A stretch of 64,000 nt of DNA from Tetrastigma voinierianum (Eukaryota > Streptophyta > Magnoliopsida > Vitales > Vitaceae), in contig JAEQBH010000194.1 of the NCBI GenBank assembly GCA_016808115.1, positions 124,001 through 188,000 on the forward strand, in the 5' to 3' direction. Position 1 is the stretch's first letter. Each line of letters begins with the position of its first letter. Shown piece by piece: positions 32,825-44,059 of this stretch. Under the pieces are notes generated by a model. It saw nothing but the letters and a program-made list of their open reading frames with translations. It ran no database searches and had not been told where the DNA came from. The translations under genes and the position numbers were made by a program.

Positions 32825-34923
32825 CTATACAAAAATCATAAAGAGACCTAACCACCTGGCTGTTGTGGTGGTTGTGGTGTGTGGGCCCCTAAAGGCTGGC
32901 TCTGGCTGCTGCCGACGGGAGGCATCAGCGCGGTGTGAGGGTGGGGTCCTCTCTCGACCGGGGCAGACCAGGTGGGTCATATGTCTGTCTTCTTCGGCCT
33001 GAGGAATGGCAGGCTGACCTCTGAATCTGGGTTGCATATAGCCATTCGGCGAGATGGCATCAACGCACCCCGGTATCTCCGGCGACATGTGGCCCCCGTA
33101 CTCGTCGAGATGGTGTCTTTGAATAGGATGGGCCGGGAGTATCATTGCTGGAAACCTGCGGCGTCGTGGAGGAGGGGATGGAGGGTGACATCATGGAGCA
33201 GGACTCTGCTTGCATATCTGTGACAGGGGCAAGTATATCCGCATATGTATGGCTAGGTCTCGGCCTCGACCGGTACCTCCTCTGCTGTGGTCGTAAGTGG
33301 AAGATCTGGGCATGGTCATCACCGGCTCAGCCGACACTTGACCAGGGGGCATCGAACCCTCATCTCAATCCTGGGCTCCTCCGGGAATCCCATATGCTCG
33401 AGAACATGGCAGAGGAGTCTCGGCATAAGTAGTGGGATGCTCTCCGCTCGTACCAGGTCCTTCCGATGGACCTTCTCCTCGAACTGCAACAGAGAGGCCA
33501 TCACCAGCTCAGAGGGACTGAACCAAAATCTCCCCGAGATCCGGTAAAGCGGGATGACCGCCTGCGCACACTTGGCTGCTGCGGAGGAATCGCGCTATCG
33601 TGGGTGGTCTACCAGCCGGCATCGGGGCGGGGCTGCCTCGTAAAATCTGCGAGACCGGCCCGGTGTCTCGGCCGGTCGGACCGCATCTCCCTTTTTGTGG
33701 CGGTGGGCCCTCTCTGTAACCCTCGGCATTGCGCGGCGATGTAAATATATAAGCCCGGTGCGCTGTGAGTGTCGAGGTGTTGCTTTCTGAAGTGCGGGTG
33801 GTCGTCAATCTCCAGAGAGAGGCTGAGCTCGTGTGTTGTCTCCTCCCACCCCGGATGTCATGGGTGGTAGAGCTGCTGACACTACTCGGATAATATCTCT
33901 TGGGTCATGGGAAGGTAGGGAGTGAATACTCCTCGATCAACCTCATGGGCTCTGGGCTATCTGCAGGAAATCGCCTCCGGCGCAGGGACGATCATAATGA
34001 CTCGATGAAACTCTGGAGTGGAGTTGCATTCCCACAGAATGGGGTTCCCTACGAATAGTGGCCTCGAGATCTCGAGGCCGGGGCGACAGCGTGGCGTGAT
34101 GAAGTCGCCTCGGTTGATCACGGCCCGGTGACGGGGGGCGGGAAGATGATGACTCGCACGGGCGGTAATGCGGAGCCACTGCGGACCTCCTAACTCCGGG
34201 GGCAATTGATGGGGCGGGACCGATGTCGATGCTTGTCGGAATCCCGGAATCGCCGATCTGAGCCTCGGGGGCGGTGATGGTCTTGGAAGTGGGGCCGGGG
34301 CTGAGGCCTCTCTACCGAACTACTGAATCACACCGCGGTCGACAGGGACCCACCGGAATGTACGAACCATCTTGTCTCAATAAAGCTTCTTTGAAAAAAG
34401 TTCTCCTCCTTTGAAATCTTGGGCGAGAGAGGCTCTTTGGAACTCTTATTCTGAAACGAAGTAAACTAACCGGGAGCTCTTGGCACATAGCTGAATCGGC
34501 TGATGCAAATGCGGAGGCTAAAGTTAAGACCGGATCTTGAGGCGGGGCACGATAATTTGAGCAGAGACACGGGTATCTACAGGTGGAAAAGGGGCAATGA
34601 AGCCCGAGACGAGGAATTTCTGATGCGCCTTCTTGTGCATTAGTGGAGCTGTTTGAAGGCTTCGGTCGGGGGCAGCGTCAGCCGTTTCTTGAGGCGCCTT
34701 CTGGTGTGAGCCGGTCGGGGCTCGATCGAAGGCTGCGACTCTGGTGACCCAGTAAAAGTGTGGGGCGCTATGGTGCAAACAAATGACGGTGGGTGTGGCC
34801 GAGACAGATGTCTTAGTGCGTACTGGCTATCAGCGATGTATGAGGCCGGCCGGTGGAAATAGGTAGCTGGAGCCCCATTTGGGAGAATATAAAATGAACA
34901 TTCAACCCCTGACCCCACCCCTG
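32825..34923 (-). pseudogene. N5 third ORF in env position
   Basis: GC-rich minus-strand region of about 2.1 kb with several open pieces: 34918-34640, 34205-33957, 33808-33509, 33504-33319 and 33145-32825. The best preserved core, at 33504-33319, reads ASLLQFEEKVHRKDLVRAES, then IPLLMPRLLCHVLEHMGFPE, homologous to the N3 FEDKV block and the N1 block after GFWFSP. The C-terminal part is rich in Pro, Gln, His and Arg with a GREPLPPP-like tail. No signal peptide or membrane helix is visible. The base composition (well above 55 per cent G+C, many CpG) contrasts with the AT-rich sequence on both sides. Function unknown; frameshifted in at least four places. Confidence 0.6.
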
Positions 34924-34936
34924 TTTATATATAGAA
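34921..34936 (-). promoter_or_regulatory. Candidate internal TATA box before N5 third ORF
   Basis: On the minus strand a CTATATATAAACAGGGG-like sequence lies just upstream of the third-ORF region. N7 has CTATATAAATGGGAGTGG at the same place (50763-50775). N1 and N3 do not keep it clearly. Confidence 0.4.
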
Positions 34937-34974
34937 TTTGTTTGTGGCCTTGAAGGGTCTCTTTGCCTTTTCGG

Positions 34975-35235
34975 TCGGTGGCTCTAACTCTCTGAAATCC
35001 CAAAAATTTGAAATTAATTAATAATATAATATGAAATAATACTTATTATAATAAAATTTACTACTGCTATAATTAAAATTTAATATTCGTACTATAAAAT
35101 ACAAACTAAGCTACGAGAAAATAGCGCTAAGTTAAAAATTTTGGTAACTAAAACAAAATTAATTAACTTAAAGCAGAAAATAAAAATTTTTGGGCTAGCG
35201 ATTCGGGTTTTTTAAAAAAACACGAACTTGATTCA
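34975..35235 (-). other. N5 AT-rich spacer (intron-like)
   Basis: Strongly AT-rich, no ORF. On the minus strand it ends AAATTTTTGGGATTTCAG then AGAG, a plausible 3' splice site. It occupies the place where N3 carries RT, RNase H and integrase plus its own AT spacer. Confidence 0.55.
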
Positions 35236-36160
35236 ATTTCAGGCATACTCAAAGGGGGTCTGAGAGAATGATCTCTCCTCAGCCCATCGATAGCAAAGTG
35301 GCTCCAAGATGTTGGGTGTGGTGTCAGCGTTCTCGAAATAGCGGTGGAGTTGAATTGAGCAATTGGCTGCGGTTGGTGTTGTTAGGAACGAATCTTCTTC
35401 GTCTCCCGGCCCGATCACTCTTTCTACAGGCACTTTGTTTTCACGCATGCGACCAAGGTGAAACACTTTCATCGAGGCGGTTTTCAATTTCTAACAAATT
35501 TTGCTTGTTGTTCGCCATATTGAAGACCATTTTAACTCAAGGTCATGTTACCGACATGATTGCATGACTCCATTCCGTGATTTATTATTGCATTGGCGTG
35601 GCCGAGAAATGAATGTCTTCTATTCATGATTGGTATGATTGGGTTCACAAGGTGTGGCTGGAGTGTCAAGCACACCACAAAATCTTGGGTAGTAAAATTT
35701 GTCTATTTTCTAAGGACATCTCAACTATCCCCTTTGGGATCTTCACGATCTATCGGCGATGATATGTGTGATGTTGTGGTAGGTTTGCAAGTTCACTAAA
35801 CCTGTTTGCTTGTAACATTCTGATACGGCATTAGGTTTGGCTCTAAATCAAGCAATGATTTGTCACATGCAATTCCCACCAATGGCGAAATTGTGGGAGA
35901 TCTGGGATCTTTGTATTTGGCAGGATGTTGCACTACGAATTATGGCTTGTTAGTTCGGTGAGAAATGCCTTGTGCTCTCGATACTGGCTCCACTTTTTTG
36001 ATTGTGCAAAGATCCTTCAAAAATTTTATGCTTGGGGACTTGTTTTGAATTATATCCAGCCAAAGGTATGTTAACCTTCACTTGCCTTAGGACCTCTAAA
36101 ATGCACCTTTGTTGAGATGCCTTCTTACCTCTAAGTGGCAGCAAGATGGAGGTGGTATGC
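35236..36160 (-). pseudogene. N5 protease region and conserved tail
   Basis: Minus strand. LEVLRQVKVNIPLAGYNSKQ is readable at 36100-36040 and VPKHKIFEGSLHNQK follows: the pre-protease segment. At about 35720-35640 KFYYPRFCGVLDTPATPCEP is the protease end, then a damaged GRPF-like block and NGVMQ. From about 35490 the frame FHLGRMRENKVPVERVIG continues to NILEPLCYRWAEERSFSQTP; this tail aligns with N7 (51500-51100) and N1 (12900-13150) and is not RT. It is followed by the AT-rich spacer. So gag-PR is joined to the third ORF with no RT-RNaseH-IN. Confidence 0.7.
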
Positions 36161-37620
36161 GGTATTTCATTGAATCTTCCTTTAGGAAGAATAATAGCAG
36201 AGCTGAGTTCTTCTCTCGCATGGATTTTTCAATAGGTTTTGGCATGGCGATCTAACCTCTTTCCACTTCTAAGGGAGTAATTATATAGCCTTAACCTCAT
36301 CCATTCAGAAGTGTGGACTGTGACCCACCTCATGGTCCCTTGGGATTTGGGTGTTTGAGGCTCCCTCTGCTTCTGCCTCCTAGCAACTTGTTGATCTTGG
36401 TGATTGAATACGCAGGTTATCAATTTTCTGGTTCAATTGGCTGTCAAGCCATCTAATTCTACCTGTTAAGTCGATTGTACTCCCGGTATCAATCCTTTGT
36501 GCCGATTGCGCATTGATTCACTTTTGTTCCTGACAAAGTTGCCGCCCACCTTACTCAAAGAAAATTCAATATAAGCGTTCTCTTGGAGAGAAGAGAGAGG
36601 ATATGGTTGTTGTGTGTAAGGGGAACAAAGCGAAATTTGGCATGGGGTACATAGCGGGAGGTTGGTCTCCATGCAAGGTGATTCTGGAATTGTAGTATTA
36701 CCCTTATGATATATTGAATTGTTGTGGCTTGTATTGTCTCTGATGTTTGCACGTCGACATCAAATCCTTCCTTTGCGAGGGGGCCATAGGACATGGTTCT
36801 CTTGGGTGCACGGATTGGAAGTGGTGCAAATTGAATTTGTCGCCGGGATTTTCATTCACATGCACCTCTTGGAGCTGTTTGCTTTCAGCTCCTCCACTCG
36901 CCTTGCTAGGGTTGAAATCCTAGCTCTCATCTCTATTTCTTACGCGTGCATACATCCCACCCCTTGGGTTCTAGTGCGGTTTTATCCTATCCATTTTCTC
37001 TAGGGGTTGAGCTCATCCCAATAGTATAGAAGTTTCAACCAGAATTTACGAGAAATCAGCCATCGGGGATGCTTTAGCAGAAGTCTCCCCACGCATAGTT
37101 TCGAGTTGCCTCTCATGGCGGGAGACATACCACCATAAGAAGTGGTTCACCAACATCCATGTAATCAGGTATTGGACATGTCTTGATGGTTCTTCCATAA
37201 ATCTTTCCCAACTGCTTGGTAAAATCTCTCCCCTCACCATCCTGAGCTGCAAGGTATAAATTTGTCTCTTCAAATTATTGGTCTTATGAGCCAACTTTGA
37301 AGAACTTCTTTGAGAATTACACTGCCCGGCTTCGGCCAATTTCTAATGGTTACAGAGCCTCAATGAGTTGAGGCCATATCTTGGCCTTGTCCTTTAGAAT
37401 TAAATGGAAAATCCGCACCCAGCTTCAGCAAATCCATGTCCGCATTACCTTCATAAAGGTAGTGCAAACCTCTCAAATCCCCTAATATGAGTGTATGGAT
37501 TTTCATTTTTCCCATACCATGATATGTGGGGAGTAAATTGAAATAAGGCCTCTCAGCGCACTTTACATCTTCGGAGGAATGATGGGGATGGAGCATAACT
37601 CTGGGAGGTGGATGTGATCC
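36161..37620 (-). pseudogene. N5 gag remnant
   Basis: Minus strand. Readable in order: FNLLPTYHGMGK (damaged HGMEN), then NADMDLLKLGADFPFNSKGQ, KLAHKTNNLKRQIYTLQLRM, SSWERFMEE, TWMLVNHF and ETMRGE. Further on MLQLQ/YIEFSLSKVGGN-type C-terminal sequence is degraded. Frameshifts every 60-150 bases. The blocks correspond one-to-one with those of N7 and N3, so the capsid gene was complete when N5 inserted. Confidence 0.8.
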
Positions 37621-38033
37621 CTCATGGTTCTATAGGCATTTGGACAAGGGGTTCCTGGACGCTCCCATTGTTCCTCAGGCTGTGGGATCCACGTGGTATC
37701 GTATGCACCTGCCCGACTCACTAGCTAGGTCGAGTTATTGTCTTGATTCTATCTGATCTACGATGTGTGTCTCTATCCCCCTTGTTGCATAAACCTGTTA
37801 CAAAAATTGTAGAGACAACAAAAGAACAACAAAGCTTGCAAAAAAGGTTAAGGTTAGCTAACAAAATTAAAACTAGCTGAATGAAAAAACATAGTGCGGA
37901 TTCTTGTAATCTTGTAGTAGATTCTTGTAGTGAGCAAAAAAAAGGGGAGTAAAAGGTTACCTTCGCGTGATGTTGATCCACTTCACTTAACTCATCATTA
38001 GTAGTTTGGCACCATCCGGCAACGGCGCCATTT
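37621..38033 (-). promoter_or_regulatory. N5 leader and well-preserved PBS
   Basis: On the minus strand the bases just after the LTR (38033-38011) read AAAATGGCGCCGTTGCCGG then ATGGTGCC, the least mutated primer site of this superfamily in the window. GCCAAACTACTAATGATGAG and GATCAACATCACGCGAAGG follow. The PBS is of the kind assigned to tRNA-Asp in Athila/Tat elements. The leader has no ORF. Confidence 0.85.
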
Positions 38034-39713
38034 TGGTCGTGCCACGGTAGAGGCTGAGCTAAAATCAACAAAATTTATATACACTAAGTTCCTACTCTTT
38101 GCGAGTAGTCAAGCTCTTTGCCGAGTATAGTGAGTCTAGGGTCGAACAGGATGGGTTTTCATCTAGAAATGATTTGCATAAGTGCACGAAGGTAAGAGCT
38201 CTGTTGGACACAGTTTGTTTCATGGGTGAGATGGGTTTGCTTCAGTATTATTAAAACAGAAAGTTCCAGTGAAAAAGTTCTTTGAAGAATTCAGGTCTCG
38301 CGCTGAGATTAGATGACCAATGTCTCCGGGTTTTATCCTCGCGTTATGACATGCAACCTATAGTCCATGGCATAGCAGGATATGTTTGTACAGCAAGCCT
38401 CACCGCAAACAACTCCTATTTGAGTCAATGCAGGTAACATGCAATTATGGCCCCTTCTTTGTTTAAAAATACAACATTTAATAATATCATCTCGGAGGCT
38501 CGTAAAGACCATCTAATGAATATAAATTACTCATATGATAAGTATACACTATCAAACATGATATTAATGGAAATCAATAACATTAAAATGCTATACAGCC
38601 TAATTTGAGAAACCTAACATATAAATATATTTAGAAGGCCAGTAAGACCATACAAAGAATCAGTACCTCTCTTTCAAATATGTGGATCACTAGGCAGCAT
38701 TCAGAGTATTATTTAGTGTGACATTGATGTTATGCACGGCCTATTTTGAGAAGATAAGGGCCATAAATACAATACCTGCTTTTATTCAAGAGGACAACCT
38801 TACATATACTTGCCCCTTCAAAACTCTTCATTATCTTCAAAGAGGAAACATGACATCTCTTGAGTTGTCATCCTCGAGGGGTGTTTAGCCCGTAGAAAGG
38901 GAAGAAAGGAGAGAGAAGAAAAAAACAAAACCTAATTAGAAATATAAGACTTTATTTACAAAAATGAAAACTTACAAAAATCTACTCTCCCCCAATTGTT
39001 GCTTGGGTTACAAAGCAAGAGGGTTTATCATGAAACCACTGAATACATAAATCTAAAACTATATTGGCTAAGTTAAAGGACAATAGAAGTAATACATAGG
39101 ATTTAGATCGGTTTGGCATTAATTATAACAAAACATGACGAGGCATTAAATTTGCTAATTTGAAGAATTTGGCTAGTAGCGAAATCACCGAGCATAACGA
39201 AAATAACAATTCGCTAAAGCGGGTAATTTAGCTGGCTAAGCGAGAACCATGATATTAAGCGAAATCATGTATTTTCGCTAAAAGCGTGCCTAAGCGAGCA
39301 CGTGTCATCTAGCGAAATTTGTCATTTTTAAGCTGAACTTGAAATATTTAAGCTAAACCTGCGAGAATTTTGCAAGTTTAGCGAAGAGCCTCACGAGTTT
39401 AAGCGAAAATTTAAGATTCTGCTCTTGCCTCACCTTCACTGCATCAATTTTACTTTGCCTTTGTTTTCTCACATTGATTCTTGAAATTTAGTTGATGGTG
39501 AACATTGGGATCACACTTCATGATTCATCGTTTGACTCGAGGTGGACTCGAGTCTTATGAACACACAAAACAGCCAAATACCTCTAAATGGCATAAGTGG
39601 TACTAAGAAGACTTGAACACTTCAATTGGTATAAATGACATGATTAATGCGCAAAAAGCACTCAAAACCTATCTAATATAGGGTTCAAAATTGCACTTTT
39701 TGGGCACTAATCA
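38034..39713 (-). mobile_element. N5 5' LTR (minus strand)
   Basis: From tggtcgtgccac (38034) to gggcactaatca (39713), 1680 bp, next to the intact PBS. It includes tagcgaaat motifs (39175-39420) and the hairpin (38843-38892). Its TATA position reads gggtttatcatg, so the box seen in the N5 3' LTR (tttatatagg) is destroyed here. The bases on the two sides of N5 (tattg on the left, atgtg on the right) do not form a clean 5-bp duplication; both sides carry atcc(c)atacaaaa-tccata, a short flanking repeat. Confidence 0.85.
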
Positions 39714-40194
39714 ATGTGATCCATACAAAATCCATACTCAAAGTAGTTTCCATAACTTTTTGGCTTGGCTTTCCTCTTCTCTTCTCTTCTTCTTCTTTTC
39801 CTCTTCCTCTTCTTCTCTCCTTCTCCCATCCGTTTTTGAGCTCTCCCCAAAATGGAGACCAATTTTGGTCTTTAAATCCCATGTTTGCTAAGGCCATGTT
39901 TGGCCCTCCAAAAACCCATTTTTTTGTGTTTATTTGCTTTATTTTCTTTTTGGTCCTCCAACTCTTAACCATTTGCAACTTAGCTTATGTTATTTCCACT
40001 TTGGCCTCAAATCTTGTCAAATTATAACTTTTAAGCCCCTCTTTGGACCATTTACAATTTTATCCTTAAATCTTGTAAATTTCCGGGTCTCTCGTTTCCA
40101 TGTTTCGTATTTAACTCATGAAACATTTAAATTATGCTTACAAAATACCCTAAACAAGTCCGAAAACTACTAGGGTATATTTCGAGGTGTTACA
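39714..40194 (+). mobile_element. N4 right part
   Basis: Continues N4 after N5 and ends atttcgaggtgttaca at 40194, followed by the target duplication caaac. It contains a pyrimidine tract (ttcctcttctcttctcttct, about 39770-39830) and T-rich sequence. On the minus strand its end reads TGTAACACCTCGAAATATACC, a familiar gypsy LTR terminus. Confidence 0.75.
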
Positions 40195-41129
40195 CAAACG
40201 ACTCCGTTTTGATTAATTCCTCTTTTGCCCTCAATGTAATCCAATTATTTAGGATATTTTGGTATTTTCGCATGTTTGTGGGGCTAACAAACATGTTATA
40301 GATATTTTGTAACCTAACTATTCATTGAGCCTTGATTTCATTTCGACCCCTGTTTTGGTTCCCATTTTCTCTCTTCTCTCTCCCCTCTTCCCTCATTTTT
40401 ATGAATTTGTCAAACTACACCCTTGAGGATGATAACTCAAAAGGATGTTGGCTAAGCCACAAAACCCCTTGAAGAGGAATATTTGCTAGGTTGGTTGATG
40501 TGGGTTTGCGGGTGTTCCTCTGTTTTCATGGAAGCGGTGCTGCGTATTTGTGTTCAAACTTTCAAAACTAGGTTTTAAATTACATTAATGTATTTTCTTT
40601 GGTCGATACTTGCATGCTTTAGGGTTGATGTATTCTTATTGTTAGATACAGACATCCGTGGAGAAGTGTCATTTACGAACCACTCAAAGTAGGTTAAATG
40701 CTTTATTTTCAAGCTATTGGGAACATTTAAATGCTTTCATTAAATACTATAGTTCAAATAAGTGTTACTAAGGGTTGGTTTTAAAGTTCGACAAAGATCA
40801 GGTTTTGGAAATGACTATATGTCATTTTGCCTGTCACGAGGAAATAACAGAGACACCTCTAACATCATACCAAATGACCCAAAACTTCAAGGTCTTCTTT
40901 TTACATCTTATTTTAAACTACTTTCAATCGACCAGTAATGACAATAACCGCACTTTTTATACAAATCGAAAATCAAGTAACCTACGCCATTTGAATCATT
41001 ATACAAGTCATTTTGTAAGGCGAAGCCCATCTGTGTTCAATCCTAGAGCCGTTATAACCGATAGTTACGCTCGACGGTAGAAGCAACTTAGAGTATAAGT
41101 TGTTGATTCCTCCTGTGTGGCACGAATCA
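40195..41129 (+). repeat. Tandem partial LTR, unit 3, right piece, and true end of N3
   Basis: Resumes unit 3 after N4 (caaac is the duplicated target; unique sequence from 40200). It contains TATA-region remnants (ggggctaacaaacatgtta), the hairpin (40429-40468, ccttgaggatgataactcaaaagg), and ends gtgtggcacgaatca at 41129. Of the three units only this one keeps the terminal gaatca. Confidence 0.85.
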
Positions 41130-42900
41130 GCACTATCTTCCCGGGGTAGCGGCGCGCCGGCGGCCTCGGTGAGGCTGCCGCGCCTCAGCCCCCGGCCATC
41201 GTCGTTTGCCACAAGCCGGCACCGGCCGCCGCGCCTCACGCCCGGCTTACGTCGGGCGCTGCGGGTGCTATCTTTGAGGGCTCCTTCTGTGGCCCGGCCC
41301 GAGAGGAATATCATGCCGGGTTAGCCCCGCTCGCACTTTGCTCCATCGCATCCCGGACCGGCCCGGGAGGGTGTCACGCCTAAGGGCTCGACTTTAGGCC
41401 ACAGTCGTCCACCTCGAGGCTCCAAGCGCCACCCTCACCACCTTATCAGGGCATTGTTGGAGCCCCAAACCTATCCCCTACATCCATCATCAGGTGGCCC
41501 TACTTCCATTGCAGCCCCATCTAGGGGAATGTTGACTGCAGTGGGAGAGATTTGCATGGGGAGGTTTACTACGATCTCCCGGTATTTGTTGAAGACCCGG
41601 CGCTCCGATACTCTATGCTCCTCGTGCAGAGATACCATCTAGAGTCGTTCATGGCCCGGCCTTCGATGTTACATCCTGCTATAGTCATCGGTTTAACATG
41701 ATGATGTCACAGGCGAAACTAACCCATTTACTTTGCATTTTCCATCGATGTCGACCCGGGGATGCCAGACTCGACATCCGCAGCTGCTCTCCTATGCGGT
41801 GGTCCTCCACCAGCGCCAGTTGACTATAGGCTGGTGGCCGTCCGCAAACGAAGAGATGGTCAAACCTCCCTCCATGGAGCCCATTCACCGTGGGGCCCAT
41901 ATTATTCAGGAGGCACCTCCCGCATCGTATGTTATTGATAGGCCACATTTTGAGGTCTAATTTGTTCCCGCTCTAGCACATCGTCCAGAGGAGAGGAGCT
42001 ATTTTGGAGGCTTTATATCGTATTTCAAAGGGCTTCTGGTTCAGCCCAACAGAGTCGATTATGACGTCCTTGTTTCAACCGAGGGCGAGGATCCGCAGTC
42101 GGGTTACGCAGCGATCCATGCCTCTTTTATTTCCCGGCTCTTATGCAGTGTCAGGCATCGGGTTCGATCGAGGCCCGATTGGATCGTCGCGCGGGCGTGA
42201 GGCCACCCTTCTTGTCACGTCGGTGGCGAGGCCGTACCCTGGGTGCCTTTCATCTTCCCACTCCGGGACAGACGAGGGCGGCCGGCTAGCGATAGTCCAC
42301 TAGGTGACCTGTCCCTATGGCTGCAGGCACAGGCGCCTTCGGCTCCCGGCTTCGTCAGTCCTCCCGGCTCACTTCACACAACAAGGACTATACGGCTCCG
42401 TGCCTATCCCTTGAGCCCACCGGCCTATATGCCCATTTGCTAAATTCAGGACCTCTGTTTGGGTCGAGCACCTCATGCCACCTCGTGATACATTACCATC
42501 TCCACCGGGGACACCAGAGCTATCTCAGGCCAGTCCATGCATTCTCCACCCTTTGCGGCTTCATTCTGACCTCCATGCACCCTACTTGAGATGGGATGAC
42601 TCATGGCCCAGAAGTTTGCCATGGCTCAGACCAGCGCCATCCTAGCATAGAATCAGGCCATCTTCATGCAGCTCCAAAGTCACATGGGCCTCCCTGCTAT
42701 CTCTCCTTATGTCCCTACTCAGGCCTCTACTACCCCTCCCCCAACAAGATCAGCTCCTGCACCTGACCTTGACGGATCCCTTGGATGTCGTGGCGGCTTA
42801 TCAGCCACTCCTCCGGTAGCTCCTGAGCCTCGGCGAGGATGATTCATCGACCACCCCATTGAGGAGGTACCACTTCCTCCGCTAACTTTCTGACCTACAC
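41130..42900 (+). pseudogene. N1 third ORF in env position (continues from 13733)
   Basis: Very GC-rich. Opens with an Arg/Pro/Ala-rich segment (41150-41330) built on repeated ccgccgcgcctca/cccggc words. The best block (42004-42090) reads MEALYRISKGFWFSPTESIM then TSLFQ, equivalent to the third-ORF cores of N3 and N5. Other open pieces are 41454-41642, 41733-41960 and 42243-42589. The C-terminal end (42720-42860) is proline/threonine-rich. Several frameshifts. Because N1 is in the same orientation and 13319-13733 holds the expected upstream part, I read the two as one region split by N3. No signal peptide seen; function unknown. Confidence 0.6.
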
Positions 42901-44059
42901 CCCATTGTAGATGATGGCATACTTGGTTGCCCATTTTTGTATGTTTAGAGGCTTGTTGTTTACTTCTTGTTGAAAAAGCTGAAAATTTTGTGAAATACAC
43001 CTTTATATATAATACAACTCTATTTTTCTGCACTTTTGCAAATCATTTTTGCCTCTATATTTTTTTTTGTGATTCTGCCTTTCCCGTAAGTTGAGTTGAA
43101 GCAGCGTATCTTTACCATCAATCTTTAGAAATAGTTCCATGCATGATTGAGTTGTTGGTTAGTTGTAGACCACACAGTAATCAACCTTGTTTACCATTAT
43201 CTAGCCACACCTGATGCACATAAGTTTTTCATCCATGAAATTTGAGAAGCTACATACCCCCTTTTACTTTGCAAAACCGGCCTTAGCTTAGGTTGGCTGG
43301 CCTATAATAGGTTCAAAGTTCCCCCGAGAAAAAAGTTCAATGTGTCTTCGAAAGAAAGAAAGAGGAATGAAAGTCAGCGGTGCTTTGCCTTGAAACCCCG
43401 GCACGGTGAGGGGTCTGACGAAAGCCTTTGAGCACAGTGCCTAAACCAGCGGTTTGGGAGCCACCGACCTAATGTCTCTCTACATGGGTGGATGGGTTGA
43501 GTTCCCATGAGGTCTGGGTGCTGGATTCTCGAAAAATCATTCGAGTCGGGGTGAAACCTATATAGAGTTAGTGGTGAAGTCACTTTTTGACTTGATTCCT
43601 CTAAAGCCTTAGTTGGTTGGGGAGTCATGGTGGATCCCGTTACGGACTTTGGTGAAATCGGTTTTGACGTGCACCTACTGTCTGATAGAAGTGTGAAATA
43701 AGAGTTGAAATTTGAATCTATTTAGGATGGTCGTGATGCCAGGCATTGTGGTAGCTTGGTTGGGGGGAAAGTAGCTTAGCAGCTTATTGGTAAAAACTGA
43801 TCACCTAAACACTAAGATTTTGGTGAGAGTTTAGGTTGATTTCCTTGGAATGAACACTGCTCTGCAACTTGCCCCAGTATGGCACTCATTCTTCCAAGCT
43901 GTTTTTTATGCAGTGTCCCAAGTTTTCATACTAAAGGTAAGGCCTCACTTATACATACTTTTTGGAAAGACAGTCCCTTTTTGCATACCCATAGCCTGCA
44001 TGATCTTCCTTCTTTTTCTCATTGCTAAGGGACTAGCAAATGTATGGAGTTAAGGGGAG
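42901..44059 (+). other. N1 3' untranslated region with PPT
   Basis: Matches the N3 3' region: tctgcacttttgcaaatcatttttgcctc (43028-43056), ttccatgcatgattgag, a shortened purine tract (gaaagaaagaaagaggaatgaaag, 43350-43373, about 685 bp before the LTR) and acatgggtggatggg. It ends in a good polypurine tract, ggagttaaggggag, directly before the LTR start at 44060, which fixes the plus orientation. Confidence 0.75.

Noticed and set aside
13734..41129. DNA transposon with terminal inverted repeats TGATTAGTGCC and GGCACGAATCA
   Set aside because: The same ends occur on each single LTR, flanked inside by PBS and PPT, so they are LTR termini.
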